A DNA stretch of 64,000 nucleotides from Lentisphaeria bacterium (GTDB lineage Bacteria; Verrucomicrobiota; Lentisphaeria; Oligosphaerales; Oligosphaeraceae): NCBI GenBank assembly GCA_024405215.1, contig JAKSPB010000007.1:21828-85827 (forward strand), in the 5' to 3' direction. The translations under genes and the position numbers were made by a program. The notes under the pieces were generated by a model. That model saw only the letters and a program-made list of their open reading frames with translations, had not been told where the DNA came from and did no database searches. Positions 1-9,526 of the stretch are shown here, one piece after another. The number at the start of each line of letters is the position of its first letter. The first letter of the stretch is position 1.

Positions 1-1241
1 ACGCGAGCCAGGGTCAGCGGCACCAGATCCGAGGAATGTCCCGTCTCAAAGAAACGCGTCTGCAAAAGCAGCAGCTGTGTCGCAACCTTTTCGATGGTGC
101 TTTGGCGCAGGCCGATCGCCTTGATCAGCATCTCCGCCTTGTCCCGGTGTTCGCGAAGGTATTTCAGCGTATCCTTGTCGGCTGACTTTTCCTCCAGCAT
201 GGCCATGTAGGTCTCGTCCAGGCCGAGGAGGGAAGTCGTCGAAGCGTTGTAGCGCACACTCCAGATTCCTTTGGCGTCGCGCTCCAGGAAGACGTCCGGC
301 AAAACCGTCGGAACCGCCTCGCTATGCAGCAGGCTTCCAGGCGTGGGATGGAGCTTGCGAATCCGGAAGACCGCCTCCTGCACTTCGTCCACATCGCAGT
401 CGATTTCCTTGGCGATCTTGGGCAGCCGATTCCGTTCCAGGTCCTCCAGGTGCTTCGAGACGATGTCCCACTCCAGACTCCCCACCAGACGCTGACGCTT
501 CAACTGCAACAGCAGGCACTCCTGGAGATTCCGGGCGCAGATGCCCGGCGGATCCAGCGTCTGCATCGCCTCGATGGCGCGATGCAGCTCCTCCGGCGTG
601 GCACCGGTCTGTTCGCAGAGCTCCTCGTCGGTCCCTTGCAGATAGCCCGCCTCGTCAACGGCATAGCATAGCTTTCGGCACAGTTCGCGGAATTGCTCGT
701 CTCCCTCGACGTCTCCCTCGCATTCCCGCAGAAGCAACTCCAGGAAACCGTCTTCCTGGCTGTAGGAATCAAAGAAATGCTGTCGGCGTTCCTCGTCTTC
801 GGAACTCCAGGAACGTTCTTCCTCCTCAAATGCGACATCCGTCTCGTCAGAGAGTCGCGCGGATTCTCCATCGTCATGGGAAGCCTCGTCCCGCCCCATG
901 GTCCCGGAATCGCCTTCGCCTTCCCTTTTCTCGCCGATGTTTTCCGGATCCGGGAGTTTCTCCACGACATCCCGCAGATACTCCTCGGCATCCTCTTCCC
1001 GCTCCCGCTCCTCCCGACTTGGCGGAGTCTCCTCCCCTCCTGGCAACTCGTTCTCATAGACCAGTCCCGGAGACTGCAATTCCACCAGCATGGGATTCAG
1101 CTGAAGCTGGTGGTTAATCTCCGTCTGAAGCTCCATGGCGTTCTTCTGCAGAATCTCCAGCCCAAGGCGCTGAGCCTGGGAGAGCTCCAGCCGCTGCGCC
1201 TGCGCCTGGGAAAGACCTAGATTTTGCCCAAGGTTGCTCAC
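1..1241 (-). CDS. rpoN: RNA polymerase sigma-54 factor RpoN (3' end beyond window)
   Basis: Sigma-54 directs RNA polymerase to -24/-12 promoters that need AAA+ activators. The N-terminus is a Gln-rich Region I (LGLSQAQAQRLELSQAQRL), followed by a long acidic Region II and then the core-binding domain with the hallmark LDPPGICARNLQECL. The visible 413 codons stop inside the core-binding part, so the HTH and RpoN box lie off the left edge. The start is a GTG at 1241-1239 that overlaps the rlmI stop codon as GTGA, which indicates translational coupling. It is the last visible gene of a minus-strand run beginning at clpC. No activator gene is seen in the window. Confidence 0.93.
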   Translation of the reverse strand, partial: MSNLGQNLGLSQAQAQRLELSQAQRLGLEILQKNAMELQTEINHQLQLNPMLVELQSPGLVYENELPGGEETPPSREEREREEDAEEYLRDVVEKLPDPENIGEKREGEGDSGTMGRDEASHDDGESARLSDETDVAFEEEERSWSSEDEERRQHFFDSYSQEDGFLELLLRECEGDVEGDEQFRELCRKLCYAVDEAGYLQGTDEELCEQTGATPEELHRAIEAMQTLDPPGICARNLQECLLLQLKRQRLVGSLEWDIVSKHLEDLERNRLPKIAKEIDCDVDEVQEAVFRIRKLHPTPGSLLHSEAVPTVLPDVFLERDAKGIWSVRYNASTTSLLGLDETYMAMLEEKSADKDTLKYLREHRDKAEMLIKAIGLRQSTIEKVATQLLLLQTRFFETGHSSDLVPLTLAR

Positions 1242-2431
1242 AAATCAAGATGAAGTTCAAGTCCCGTCAGATAGTGTCCTTCCGGAAACGCCAGGCTCTG
1301 GGGATGGTCCGCCGCCTGGGAGAAGCTCTGCACCACACGCGCCGTGCGATGGGCGTCCGTCAGAGCCTCGGCCACGATGGTCCGGAAGAACTCCGGCGTC
1401 ATGGCGGCGCTGCAGGAATAGGTCAGCAACGTCCCCCCTGGATTCAGTAGTTTGCAGGCCAGGAGGTTCACGTCCTTGTAGCCATGGGCCGCCTTGAGAA
1501 GCTGCCCGTGGGTGGAAGCGAACTTGGGCGGATCCAGGACAATCACGTCAAATGTCTGGCGTGCGTCCCGATAGCGCCGCAACTGCTGGAACATATCCGC
1601 CTGTTCGAAGGTCAGCCGGGGATCGCCCGCCAGTCCATTCAGTGCCACATTGGCCTTGGCCAAGGCAATGGCCGAGGGCGCATAGTCCAGAAAACGGACG
1701 CTCTTCGCGCCCGCCTTCGCCGCGCGGATGCCGAAGGCGCCGCTGTAGCAGCAGCAGTCCAGCACGCTGGCGCCAGGCGCCAGGCGGTCAATGGCCAGGC
1801 GGTTCTCCCGCTGGTCCAGATAGAAGCCCGTCTTATGCCCGCCAGGAACGTCCATGCGGAAGGTCAATCCATTCTCCTGGATGGTGAAATCCTCCGGAGG
1901 CTCCTCTCCCCAGAGAAGACCATCGCTAAGCTCCAGGCCTTCGCGCCTGCGGGCCTCCGCATCGGAGCGTTCGTAGATGCCACGGATGCCAGGAAGCTGC
2001 GCCAGCTGGGCGACAATGACTTTCTTCCAGGCCTCAGGTCCCGCGGCCAGGAACTGGCAGGAGAGATAGGCGCCATATTTGTCCACGATCAGCGCCGGCA
2101 GACCATCCGCCTCGCCATGAATCAGTCGATAGGCATCCAGTTTGTCATAGCCCAGGGACTTCCGGTATTCGTATGCCTGGAAAACGCGCTTCCCGAAGAA
2201 GGCGGCCTGTATGGTCTCCTGGGGATCAAAGGTCCAGACACGGGCTCGGATTTGGGAATTCGGCGAATAGGCGGCCCGTGCCAGGAACTGCCCGTCTGCG
2301 GAACGGACCTCGACGGTTTCGCCAGCCTGCGGCTCGCCCGTGACACGATGAATCGCACCGGAAAAAATCCACGGATGGCCTCTCAGCAGGGAGGCGTCGC
2401 GCTTGGAAAAAAGGGTAATGCACTTCTCCAT
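1238..2431 (-). CDS. rlmI: Class I SAM-dependent rRNA (cytosine-C5) methyltransferase, RlmI family
   Basis: Likely methylates a cytosine of 23S rRNA (m5C1962 in E. coli). At 397 residues it has the usual length. An N-terminal PUA-like domain (about residues 1-75, with SLLRGHPWIFSGAI) is followed by a Rossmann methyltransferase domain with SAM motif VLDCCCYSGAFG near residue 225, motif IV VLDPPKFA near 305 and the catalytic-Cys region TYSCS near 345. The stop overlaps the rpoN start by four bases. It is separated from hldE upstream by about 70 bp without a gene. Confidence 0.9.
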   Translation of the reverse strand: MEKCITLFSKRDASLLRGHPWIFSGAIHRVTGEPQAGETVEVRSADGQFLARAAYSPNSQIRARVWTFDPQETIQAAFFGKRVFQAYEYRKSLGYDKLDAYRLIHGEADGLPALIVDKYGAYLSCQFLAAGPEAWKKVIVAQLAQLPGIRGIYERSDAEARRREGLELSDGLLWGEEPPEDFTIQENGLTFRMDVPGGHKTGFYLDQRENRLAIDRLAPGASVLDCCCYSGAFGIRAAKAGAKSVRFLDYAPSAIALAKANVALNGLAGDPRLTFEQADMFQQLRRYRDARQTFDVIVLDPPKFASTHGQLLKAAHGYKDVNLLACKLLNPGGTLLTYSCSAAMTPEFFRTIVAEALTDAHRTARVVQSFSQAADHPQSLAFPEGHYLTGLELHLDL

Positions 2432-2501
2432 AGGATGGACTCTTCAAAAAGACAAAAATCAGGAGGCCTGTTCTGCAAAACGCTGGCGCGTCTCCTCAAA
2501 T

Positions 2502-3509
2502 CTACTTGGCCTTCAGGGCATCCTTCAGTTCATCGGCCTCGATGGCGCGAGTGCCCACATATCCGACCACGATGCCGGCCGCGTGATTGGCCACCGTGGC
2601 CGCCTTGGAAGGAGACGCGCCGGCACACATCGCCAGCGTCATGGTCGCCATCACCGTGTCACCGGCGCCGGAGACATCGAAGACCTGACGCGCCTGGGTA
2701 GGAATGACCAGAAGTTCGGAACGGTCCTTCGGGAAAAGCGCCATCCCCTCGGCCCCCAGCGTAATCAGCAGGAGCTCCACATCCCACTTCTGCAAAAGCG
2801 CCTCGCCGACGCGCCGAAGCGGCTCGTCCTTCGCGGGATCGCCGATGCCGGATTCGTAACGGATGCCCGCCAGCGCAAAGGCCTCCATGCGATTCGGCGT
2901 CATCAAAGTCAGGTCCTTCACATCAAAGGCATGGCTGGGATGAGGGTCCAGGGTGGAGAGGACACCGTATTGGCGCGCCAGCTCCGCTGCCTGCGCCATG
3001 AATTCCTTCGTGAAGACGCCTTTTGCGTAGTCCTCCATGACCAGCGCATCGATCTTGCCGCTCTTCAAGGCGACTTCCAGGCGCTTCAGAAGCTCTTCGC
3101 GAATCTCCGCCGTAATCTGGGACGGCGTCTCGTGGTCCACGCGTACGACCTGCTGGTTGCCGGCAAGGATGCGCGTCTTCACCGTCGTATTCCCGCCGGG
3201 AACCGTCACCACGCCGGAGACATCCGCGCCGCCATCCTGCAGAAGCGCCATGAGGCTCTTGCCGTCCGCATCATCCGCCACGCAACCGAAGACCGACACC
3301 TTGCCCTTGAGAGAAAGAACATTGCGGGCAACGTTGGCGGCCCCGCCGGGGACCTCGCTCTGCCGTTTGACAAGAACTACCGGCACAGGGGCCTCCTGGG
3401 AGATGCGCGTCGCCTCGCCCCAGCAATAGCGGTCCAGCATCAGATCACCCAGCACCGCGATGCGGCATTTGGGAAAATTCTTCAGGATATCCAGCAAAAA
3501 AACACTCAT
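2502..3509 (-). CDS. hldE: D-glycero-beta-D-manno-heptose-7-phosphate kinase (PfkB family)
   Basis: PfkB-type sugar kinase of 335 residues matching the N-terminal kinase half of HldE (RfaE domain I), which phosphorylates heptose-7-phosphate at C1 in the ADP-heptose pathway for LPS core. Visible features are the N-terminal LGDLMLDRYCWGEATRISQE, the PfkB signature GGAANVARNV and the C-terminal DVSGAGDTVMAT with its catalytic Asp. The cytidylyltransferase half is absent, so a separate RfaE2 would be expected elsewhere. It starts 8 bp after the upstream membrane-protein gene and is probably in the same operon. The gene implies an LPS-bearing outer membrane. Confidence 0.88.
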   Translation of the reverse strand: MSVFLLDILKNFPKCRIAVLGDLMLDRYCWGEATRISQEAPVPVVLVKRQSEVPGGAANVARNVLSLKGKVSVFGCVADDADGKSLMALLQDGGADVSGVVTVPGGNTTVKTRILAGNQQVVRVDHETPSQITAEIREELLKRLEVALKSGKIDALVMEDYAKGVFTKEFMAQAAELARQYGVLSTLDPHPSHAFDVKDLTLMTPNRMEAFALAGIRYESGIGDPAKDEPLRRVGEALLQKWDVELLLITLGAEGMALFPKDRSELLVIPTQARQVFDVSGAGDTVMATMTLAMCAGASPSKAATVANHAAGIVVGYVGTRAIEADELKDALKAK

Positions 3510-3517
3510 AGGAAACT

Positions 3518-4276
3518 CTATTTTGTCTCAATCAAATGCTTGACAGGGCCGTCGATCTGTACGGACGGCAGAGGCGCCAGCACCGCCGGATGAGCGGAAA
3601 AGTCCTTCAGAAGCTCCTCCAGGCGTCCGAGATTCTCCATCTGTGCCTGACGCTCCGACGCCGTGAGCTCTTCGCCATGACGACGCAGATAGGCGACGCG
3701 CCTCTCCATCTCCTCCTGCAACGAACGAAGATAAGCCGCGGAAAGAGAATCTTTCGCGACAAGTTCCTCTAGTTCTTTTTCGTTCAAGGCCTTGCGAATG
3801 GAATCAACGCGGGCGTTCAAGGCCTGCAGCTCCTGAAATCTCCGAATGCCGTCACTACGCTTCAGAAACTGCGGGAATCCGGCAAAGGCGGCAACTTCCA
3901 CCAGCAGCGAAAGTGCGATGCCAGACACGGCCACCAGACCAATGGCGTTGGCAGCCCAGGAAACGCCTGGACGGCCATGAAGGCGATAATAGCGCAATTC
4001 CTTGTCGCGCAGGTAGAGAATCCCGCCATGGGAAATCCGTCGCTCGGCCCCGCGGAGAAGTTCCTCGCCATCCAGGGAAACAGCGGACGAGCCAGTATTG
4101 CACACCATCATGGCGCCGCCCTGCTCCCGGAACTCCAGCCCGCAGCCTGCCGGAAGTCCCTGCGCCTCGCCCACGGAAAATGGCGCATTGGCAAAATCCA
4201 ATGACGAACCGCGGGCGAAAATCTCCGCCAGGGCGCCATTTTCGGAATGATTGCGCAAGAGAAGCTGGTAGGGCAT
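3518..4276 (-). CDS. Membrane protein with FHA-like N-terminus and coiled coil, unknown function
   Basis: The 252 residues comprise a beta-rich N-terminal half (about 1-100) whose glycine/serine turns (ARGSSLDF, CNTGSSAVSLDGEEL) resemble an FHA-type fold, although no FHA match is certain. One hydrophobic segment near 110-130 (ANAIGLVAVSGIALSLLVEVAAFAG) is followed by a charged, Leu/Glu/Arg-rich coiled-coil tail to the end. The likely topology is a cytoplasmic N-terminal domain and a periplasmic coiled coil. It sits 15 bp after clpC and 8 bp before hldE, so it is part of the same minus-strand operon. I do not recognise a family and assign no function. Confidence 0.6.
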   Translation of the reverse strand: MPYQLLLRNHSENGALAEIFARGSSLDFANAPFSVGEAQGLPAGCGLEFREQGGAMMVCNTGSSAVSLDGEELLRGAERRISHGGILYLRDKELRYYRLHGRPGVSWAANAIGLVAVSGIALSLLVEVAAFAGFPQFLKRSDGIRRFQELQALNARVDSIRKALNEKELEELVAKDSLSAAYLRSLQEEMERRVAYLRRHGEELTASERQAQMENLGRLEELLKDFSAHPAVLAPLPSVQIDGPVKHLIETK

Positions 4277-4291
4277 GGCTGGTGTTCCCGG

Positions 4292-7045
4292 TTATTCCGT
4301 CAGGGAATCGCTCTTGGGCTTGCGAACGCGACGACGGCGCGGCGGCGGCGGCGGCGGTGCGTCCGCCAATTCAATGACCTCCTGCGCGGACGCAGGGGGG
4401 ATTTCCGTCGTTTCCGGAGGCAGGAAGGAGAAGGAGAGCTTCTTCTGCTCCGCGGCCACGTCCACCACGATGCGGGCGATCTTCGCATCCTCGCCCTGCA
4501 TCAGGATCTCATCCGCCAGAGGATCCTCAATGCTCTGCTCGATGACCCGGCGAACCTCGCGGGCGCCGAAGTCGGTGTTGAAGGCCTTCTCCAAAACGAA
4601 GTCCAAGGCGGCGGGCGTCAAGGACAGCTGGCGGTCCTTGGCCTCCAGGCGCTTGGCGATGACGGACACCTCCAGGTCGATGACCCGGCGGATATCCTCC
4701 TTCGCCAGGGAACGGAAGACGATGATGTCGTCAAGGCGGTTCAGGAACTCGGGCCGGAAGGACTTCCGGGCGATTTCCATGATGCGCTCCTTCATGCCGG
4801 CGACATCGGCCTCGGCGTCCGTCCCCCCGAAGCCCAGGCTGGCGGGCTTGGAGAAACGCTGCGCGCCGGCATTGGAGGTCATGACGATGATGGCGTTGCG
4901 GAAGGAAACCGTCCGCCCCAGACCGTCCGTCAGCTGGCCTTCCTCGAAAATCTGCAGGAGGATGTTGCTCACGTCGGGATGCGCCTTCTCCAGTTCGTCC
5001 AGAAGGACCACGCTGTAGGGCCGGCGACGGATCTTCTCCGTCAACTGGCCGCCCTCCTCGTAGCCCACATAGCCCGGAGGAGCCCCCACCAGGCGGGAGA
5101 CGTTGTATTTGTCCATGTATTCGGACATGTCGATGCGGATCAGCGCATCGGCATCGCCGAACATGGACTCCGCCAGTTTCTTGGCCAGATATGTCTTGCC
5201 CACGCCCGTGGGGCCCAGGAAGAGGAAGCTGCCGATGGGCCTGCGCGGGTCCTTCAGATCGGCACGGGAACGGCGCAACGCCCGGCAAACCGCGTGGATC
5301 GCCTCGTCCTGCCCGATGATGACATTGCGCAGATTTTCCTCCATCTTGACCAGGCGCTCGACCTCCTTCTCGGCCATGCGCGTCAGCGGAATGCCGGTCA
5401 TGGAGGCCACGACGGCACGGATGTCCTCCGGCCCCAGCACCCGCCGGCTGCCGCCTTCGGCATTCTGCCACTGGTTGACAATGGCGTCCTTCTGCTCCAG
5501 AAGCTTCTTCTCCTGGTCGCGACAATTGGCGGCAAGCTCGAAATCCTGCTTCATGGCGGCATCCAGCTTGGCCTTCTCCGCTGCGGCGATCTGCTTGTCC
5601 AGCTCAGTGAGATCCGGCAGACGTCGTTCCAGGTGAATCTTGGAACGCGCGCCCGCCTCGTCCAGCACGTCAATGGCCTTGTCGGGGAAGAAGCGCGCGG
5701 GAAGATAACGCTCCGCCAGCTTGACCGCCGTGCGGATGGTCTCCTCGGGATAGCTCACATTGTGGTATTCCTCGTACTTGCCCTTCAGCCCTTCCAGAAT
5801 CTTGATGGTGTCCTCCATGGACGGCGGGTTCACCAGCACGGACTGGAAACGGCGCTCCAACGCGGAGTCCTTCTCGATGCTCTTGCGGTATTCGTTCATC
5901 GTGGTGGCGCCTACCACCTGGATTTCGCCGCGGGAAAGCGCAGGCTTCATGATGTTCGCCGCATCCATGGAGCCCTCGCCGGCGCCGGCGCCCACCATGG
6001 TATGGATCTCGTCCAGGAAGAGAATCACATTTCCTGCCTCCTGTGTCTCCTTGATGACCGCCTTGAGACGCTCCTCGAACTGCCCGCGGAACTTGGATCC
6101 CGCCACCAGAAGCGTCAAATCCAACGCAATCACGATGGACTTGGAAAGCTTTTCAGGAACCCGGCCGGCTACGATGGCCTGTGCCAGCCCTTCCACGATG
6201 GCGGTCTTGCCCACGCCGGCCTCGCCGATGAGGACGGGGTTGTTCTTGGTGCGACGGGAAAGAATCTGGATGACACGGTCAATCTCCGAAGAACGGCCAA
6301 TGACAGGGTCGAGCTTCCCCTGACGGGCAAGCTCGGTCAGATCGCGGCCGTAGGTCTTCAGCGCGGTCATGCGTTCACGACCGCCGCCCTGCCCCGGACG
6401 GCTGCGGAAACGGTCGTCCTCATCGTCAAAATCGCGATTGCCCGTACGCTTGCGACGACCGCCCTGTTCCAGGACGTCGTTCAGGAAATTCTGATTCTTC
6501 TTCTCGTTGTCTTTCTTCTCGTCGGCAGAGGGGGTGTCATTCTTGTTCTCCACCTCGTCCGCCGTGTCCTCCGGCACGAAACGAGGATCCAGCGTCTGGA
6601 AAATCCACTTTCGCAGGTCGCCATAATGGACGTCGTGCTTTCCCAGCACCTCGGCAGCAAGGCCGCCGCCCTCATGGAGGATGGCCAGCAGGATGTGCTC
6701 AATGCCAATGAAATGGAACCCAAGGCTCAAGGCCTCCTTCAAAGCCATCAAGAGCACCTTCTTGGTGCGCGCGCTCTGGGGAAGCGCCTCCTGGGAATCA
6801 GGATTCACATCCCCTTCGGGAACCAGCCGGTGGGTCAATTCCGCCACCAGCTCGTCCACCTTCACATTCAGTTTCTCCAGAAAGTTCTTGGAAATCCCCG
6901 TCGGCGTCTTCAGGATGGCTAGCAGCAGATGCTCCGTCCCCACGAAGGACTGGCCGTATGTGCGGGCAAGCCGCTGCGCCAGATCGACGATCTGACGCGC
7001 CCGGGGCGTAAATTGCCGGGGCGTGATGTCATTTTCTTCAGCCAT
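4292..7045 (-). CDS. clpC: ATP-dependent Clp protease ATPase subunit ClpC
   Basis: AAA+ unfoldase of 917 residues that feeds substrates to ClpP and may also act as a chaperone. The order is a Clp_N double repeat (about 1-150, starting [15 protein letters not shown]), a polar linker rich in Asp/Lys, a D1 ATPase with Walker A GEAGVGKT and Walker [10 protein letters not shown], a UVR-like middle segment ([20 protein letters not shown]) diagnostic of ClpC rather than ClpB, and a D2 ATPase with GPTGVGKT and [12 protein letters not shown]. The C-terminal tail has a proline run and a basic stretch. It is the first gene of the minus-strand run to rpoN. A -10-like TATATT lies about 107 bp upstream. 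Confidence 0.92.
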   Translation of the reverse strand: MAEENDITPRQFTPRARQIVDLAQRLARTYGQSFVGTEHLLLAILKTPTGISKNFLEKLNVKVDELVAELTHRLVPEGDVNPDSQEALPQSARTKKVLLMALKEALSLGFHFIGIEHILLAILHEGGGLAAEVLGKHDVHYGDLRKWIFQTLDPRFVPEDTADEVENKNDTPSADEKKDNEKKNQNFLNDVLEQGGRRKRTGNRDFDDEDDRFRSRPGQGGGRERMTALKTYGRDLTELARQGKLDPVIGRSSEIDRVIQILSRRTKNNPVLIGEAGVGKTAIVEGLAQAIVAGRVPEKLSKSIVIALDLTLLVAGSKFRGQFEERLKAVIKETQEAGNVILFLDEIHTMVGAGAGEGSMDAANIMKPALSRGEIQVVGATTMNEYRKSIEKDSALERRFQSVLVNPPSMEDTIKILEGLKGKYEEYHNVSYPEETIRTAVKLAERYLPARFFPDKAIDVLDEAGARSKIHLERRLPDLTELDKQIAAAEKAKLDAAMKQDFELAANCRDQEKKLLEQKDAIVNQWQNAEGGSRRVLGPEDIRAVVASMTGIPLTRMAEKEVERLVKMEENLRNVIIGQDEAIHAVCRALRRSRADLKDPRRPIGSFLFLGPTGVGKTYLAKKLAESMFGDADALIRIDMSEYMDKYNVSRLVGAPPGYVGYEEGGQLTEKIRRRPYSVVLLDELEKAHPDVSNILLQIFEEGQLTDGLGRTVSFRNAIIVMTSNAGAQRFSKPASLGFGGTDAEADVAGMKERIMEIARKSFRPEFLNRLDDIIVFRSLAKEDIRRVIDLEVSVIAKRLEAKDRQLSLTPAALDFVLEKAFNTDFGAREVRRVIEQSIEDPLADEILMQGEDAKIARIVVDVAAEQKKLSFSFLPPETTEIPPASAQEVIELADAPPPPPPRRRRVRKPKSDSLTE

Positions 7046-7151
7046 AATATTTCATTCCTATTTTTCGGAGGCGTCATTCGCTCCTCTTGTTTTCCAAGCG
7101 ACCCCCCACCGTTCCCTACTTAAATGTACAAGAAAACCGGGAGTTTTCGTT

Positions 7152-7157
7152 AATATA
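7152..7157 (-). promoter_or_regulatory. -10-like hexamer upstream of clpC
   Basis: On the minus strand the sequence reads GCGCTATATTAACG, an A/T-rich -10 type hexamer (TATATT) in the 335 bp gap between the divergent clpC and GNAT genes. No convincing -35 hexamer is found at 16-18 bp. The same core recurs before several other genes in the window. The rest of this gap holds no gene that I can see. Confidence 0.35.
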
Positions 7158-7380
7158 GCGCAGTTCCGTTCTCACGCGCCGGAAAACGCACGATTCACGC
7201 ACACTTCTCGAAAGGGGAAAATCAATCCGGAAAACCCGCTTGACAAAAACGCAATTGTTGAAAAACAGCCCGTTCTTTATGGAAAATCAAGAGTTTAGAA
7301 ATTATAATAATTGATTATCCAGAGTGACTGCGCTCGTCCCCAAAAGCATATTTCGCACTTCATCCGCCAACTTCCTGTCC

Positions 7381-8265
7381 ATGAAGACTATCGTCAAATT
7401 CCCCTTGTCGCACTTCGAGGAAATTGCCCCGGTTCTACACCGGTGTTTTTCGGAGTTCTGGACGGCGCGTTTCGCCCGTGGCGAACGCTCCTTTCCCTAC
7501 GACCTGAAACTCTATGTCGCCAGACGGCAGCAGGAAATCATCGGCACCGTCGGTCTTCACGACTACCAATTCCTCCTTCCCGCCGGAAAAGAGGGATACA
7601 TGGTGACTCCCGCCATCGGCCTGAGCGACCTCGGAGTCCTACCGGCCTACCGCGGCCAGGGCCACGCGGGGGAAATGCAGGAATTCGTAAAGAAGCATGT
7701 CGTCGACAACAGGGCATTTCCCATGATTCCCCTTTGTACCGACAAGCCTGCTGTCTATCGCAGTCGCGGCTGGGAGGAATATCTCCCCGACAATTCCCGC
7801 GAAATTCAGACGAAGGACTTCCCGTCTCATGACACCTTCCGCATCAACGCCAAGAAAATCGGCAAGGCTCTCGCCCAAGGCAAACGGGCAATCCCCGCCA
7901 ATGACGAAGAGAGGATCTTCCGAAGCATCTGGCGCATCTATGCTTCCGGCATCAGTTTTCCGGGAAAAGTCATGCGTTCGACGAAAACCTGGCTGGAACT
8001 CTTTGGAGATCCTGCATACCAATGGCGCCTGGAGGGAAACACCTACTTTCTCTACTGCGAAGGGCGCCTTGTGGAAGCCTATTCTTCTGATCCCGCCCAT
8101 CCCGTGAACCATTTCACGCCCGTCAATGGCGGCCACGACGACAACAAGGTGATGATCAATCTTCTGAACGATGCGATTCCACCATGGCTCGCAGAACAAC
8201 GCGAGAGCCTTCAGAGATGCCTTCAGGACCATTCCCTGCAGTTTCCCATCGCCGACACATTCTGA
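7381..8265 (+). CDS. GNAT-family N-acetyltransferase
   Basis: The 294 residues have a GNAT acetyl-CoA-binding motif A: a beta strand ending in AIGLSDLGVLPAYRGQGHAGEM, where RGQGHAGE is the Q/R-x-x-G-x-G/A pyrophosphate loop. The C-terminal half (about 150-294) resembles the lipocalin/sterol-carrier-like extension of Eis-type acetyltransferases. The chosen ATG gives MKTIVKFPLSHFEE; an in-frame GTG 57 bp upstream is possible but adds a non-conserved leader. A TATAAT lies at 7303-7308. The acceptor substrate cannot be told from sequence. It heads the plus-strand block but is not obviously part of the sugar pathway. Confidence 0.75.
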   Translation: MKTIVKFPLSHFEEIAPVLHRCFSEFWTARFARGERSFPYDLKLYVARRQQEIIGTVGLHDYQFLLPAGKEGYMVTPAIGLSDLGVLPAYRGQGHAGEMQEFVKKHVVDNRAFPMIPLCTDKPAVYRSRGWEEYLPDNSREIQTKDFPSHDTFRINAKKIGKALAQGKRAIPANDEERIFRSIWRIYASGISFPGKVMRSTKTWLELFGDPAYQWRLEGNTYFLYCEGRLVEAYSSDPAHPVNHFTPVNGGHDDNKVMINLLNDAIPPWLAEQRESLQRCLQDHSLQFPIADTF

Positions 8266-8340
8266 AAACAGAGTTCCCGGTATATTATCCCGAAATCCCC
8301 AATCTCCCGTTTTCCTTTCCTTAGACGAGGCTTTTCGCAA

Positions 8341-9477
8341 ATGTCCCGTCATGCAAGAACAATTATGCCAAGCCACATTGCCAATCCCTACGCCGGCATA
8401 GACTGGAAAAACCAGATCCGTCTTCAAGGCGCCACCCACATGCACTGCCCGACCGACGAGCTCTTCCAAAACGCTCTCGCGGAAGGACTGGACTTCGCCA
8501 CTTTCTCCAACTACTACCCCTCGCTGCCATGCTGTCCTGCCGCATCCATGCGGAAGAACACCGCGCGCATGAAGCTCCCATACTATGTCCAGAACGGGAA
8601 GCTGGTGAAGCAGGAGCTGGATTACCGGAAATTCTTTCTGGATCACGGCGCGACTCCTCCCGCGGACCTCCCCGAAGAGGAAGGCGGCCAGCTCTTCAGC
8701 AACGTCCCGCCGGATCTTCTGGAAGCCCCCAATGCCGAACACCACTATTTCACGGACACCAGCGTCTATCTGCATGTCACCGCTCCCGGAAGCACCTTCG
8801 TCAGCGGCCGTCCGCGCTTCAAGAACGACATCCTGGCTCAGGAAGGCATCCGTCTGGGAGTCGGCATGCCCTGGCGAGAGGGCTTCTCCGCCATTCTGGA
8901 CTCCCTTGTGACCCCCGACGGCGGCGGCATCATCGTCAACCACCCGCAGTGGTCCCACCACCCCGTTGATTTTCTCTGCGAAATGCTGGACTACGACGAG
9001 CGCGTCCTGGGGCTGGAGGTGGTTAACACCGACTGCAGCGCAACCTACACGTCCGGCGCGGAACCACAATGGGATGCCGTGCTCTCCACGGGACGGCAGT
9101 GCTGGGGATTCTGCACGCCGGACCACTACAACGGAAGGGAATGGCGCGGACGCTCCATCCTGCTTCCCGAGGAACGCACCGTGGAATCCTGCCTGAGGGC
9201 ATACCGGCAGGGACGCTTCTATGGCGCAATCCGCGGACAGGGCCTGAGCTTCGAACGCATCGAGTTCGATGGAAAGACGCTTCGCGTCCGCTGCGACAAG
9301 GAGGCCATCATGCTCCTGATCAGCAGCGTAGGCGTCGTAAAAGAACTGTGGACCGGCCAGGAACTGACCTACACGCTCTCCGAAGGCGACCGGGAAAAGC
9401 ACCGCTTCTTCCGGGTAACCGCCGAAGACCAGCAAAGCCGGGAAAAACTCTACACCCAGCCCATCATGCTGGTATAG
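8341..9477 (+). CDS. PHP-domain-like metal-dependent hydrolase, function unknown
   Basis: The 378 residues carry PHP-type metal-ligand motifs: GATHMHCPTDE near residue 30, NHPQWSHHP in the middle, LGLEVVN, and WDAVLSTGRQCWGFCTPDHYN, matching the pattern H-x-H, NHP, GxE and D-x-H of the polymerase/histidinol phosphatase fold. A predicted phosphoesterase or related hydrolase role follows only from the fold. The ATG at 8341 has a GAGG element 10 bp upstream; a second in-frame ATG at 8365 lacks one. The leader TAGACGAGGCTTTT also appears just after the stop codon. It is followed by a trehalase-like gene and sugar oxidoreductases. Confidence 0.6.
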   Translation: MSRHARTIMPSHIANPYAGIDWKNQIRLQGATHMHCPTDELFQNALAEGLDFATFSNYYPSLPCCPAASMRKNTARMKLPYYVQNGKLVKQELDYRKFFLDHGATPPADLPEEEGGQLFSNVPPDLLEAPNAEHHYFTDTSVYLHVTAPGSTFVSGRPRFKNDILAQEGIRLGVGMPWREGFSAILDSLVTPDGGGIIVNHPQWSHHPVDFLCEMLDYDERVLGLEVVNTDCSATYTSGAEPQWDAVLSTGRQCWGFCTPDHYNGREWRGRSILLPEERTVESCLRAYRQGRFYGAIRGQGLSFERIEFDGKTLRVRCDKEAIMLLISSVGVVKELWTGQELTYTLSEGDREKHRFFRVTAEDQQSREKLYTQPIMLV

Positions 9478-9526
9478 ACGAGGCTTTTGCGAAAGGCATT
9501 GAAGCATAACTTTTCATTTTCTTGAA

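Noticed and set aside
4247..6922. Very long open frame opposite clpC
   Set aside because: It is the GC-rich antisense shadow of clpC with no family resemblance; clpC motifs are unmistakable on the other strand.
7639..9507. 622-codon minus-strand frame over the GNAT and PHP-like genes
   Set aside because: Crosses two supported plus-strand genes and lacks domains; composition is that of antisense codons.
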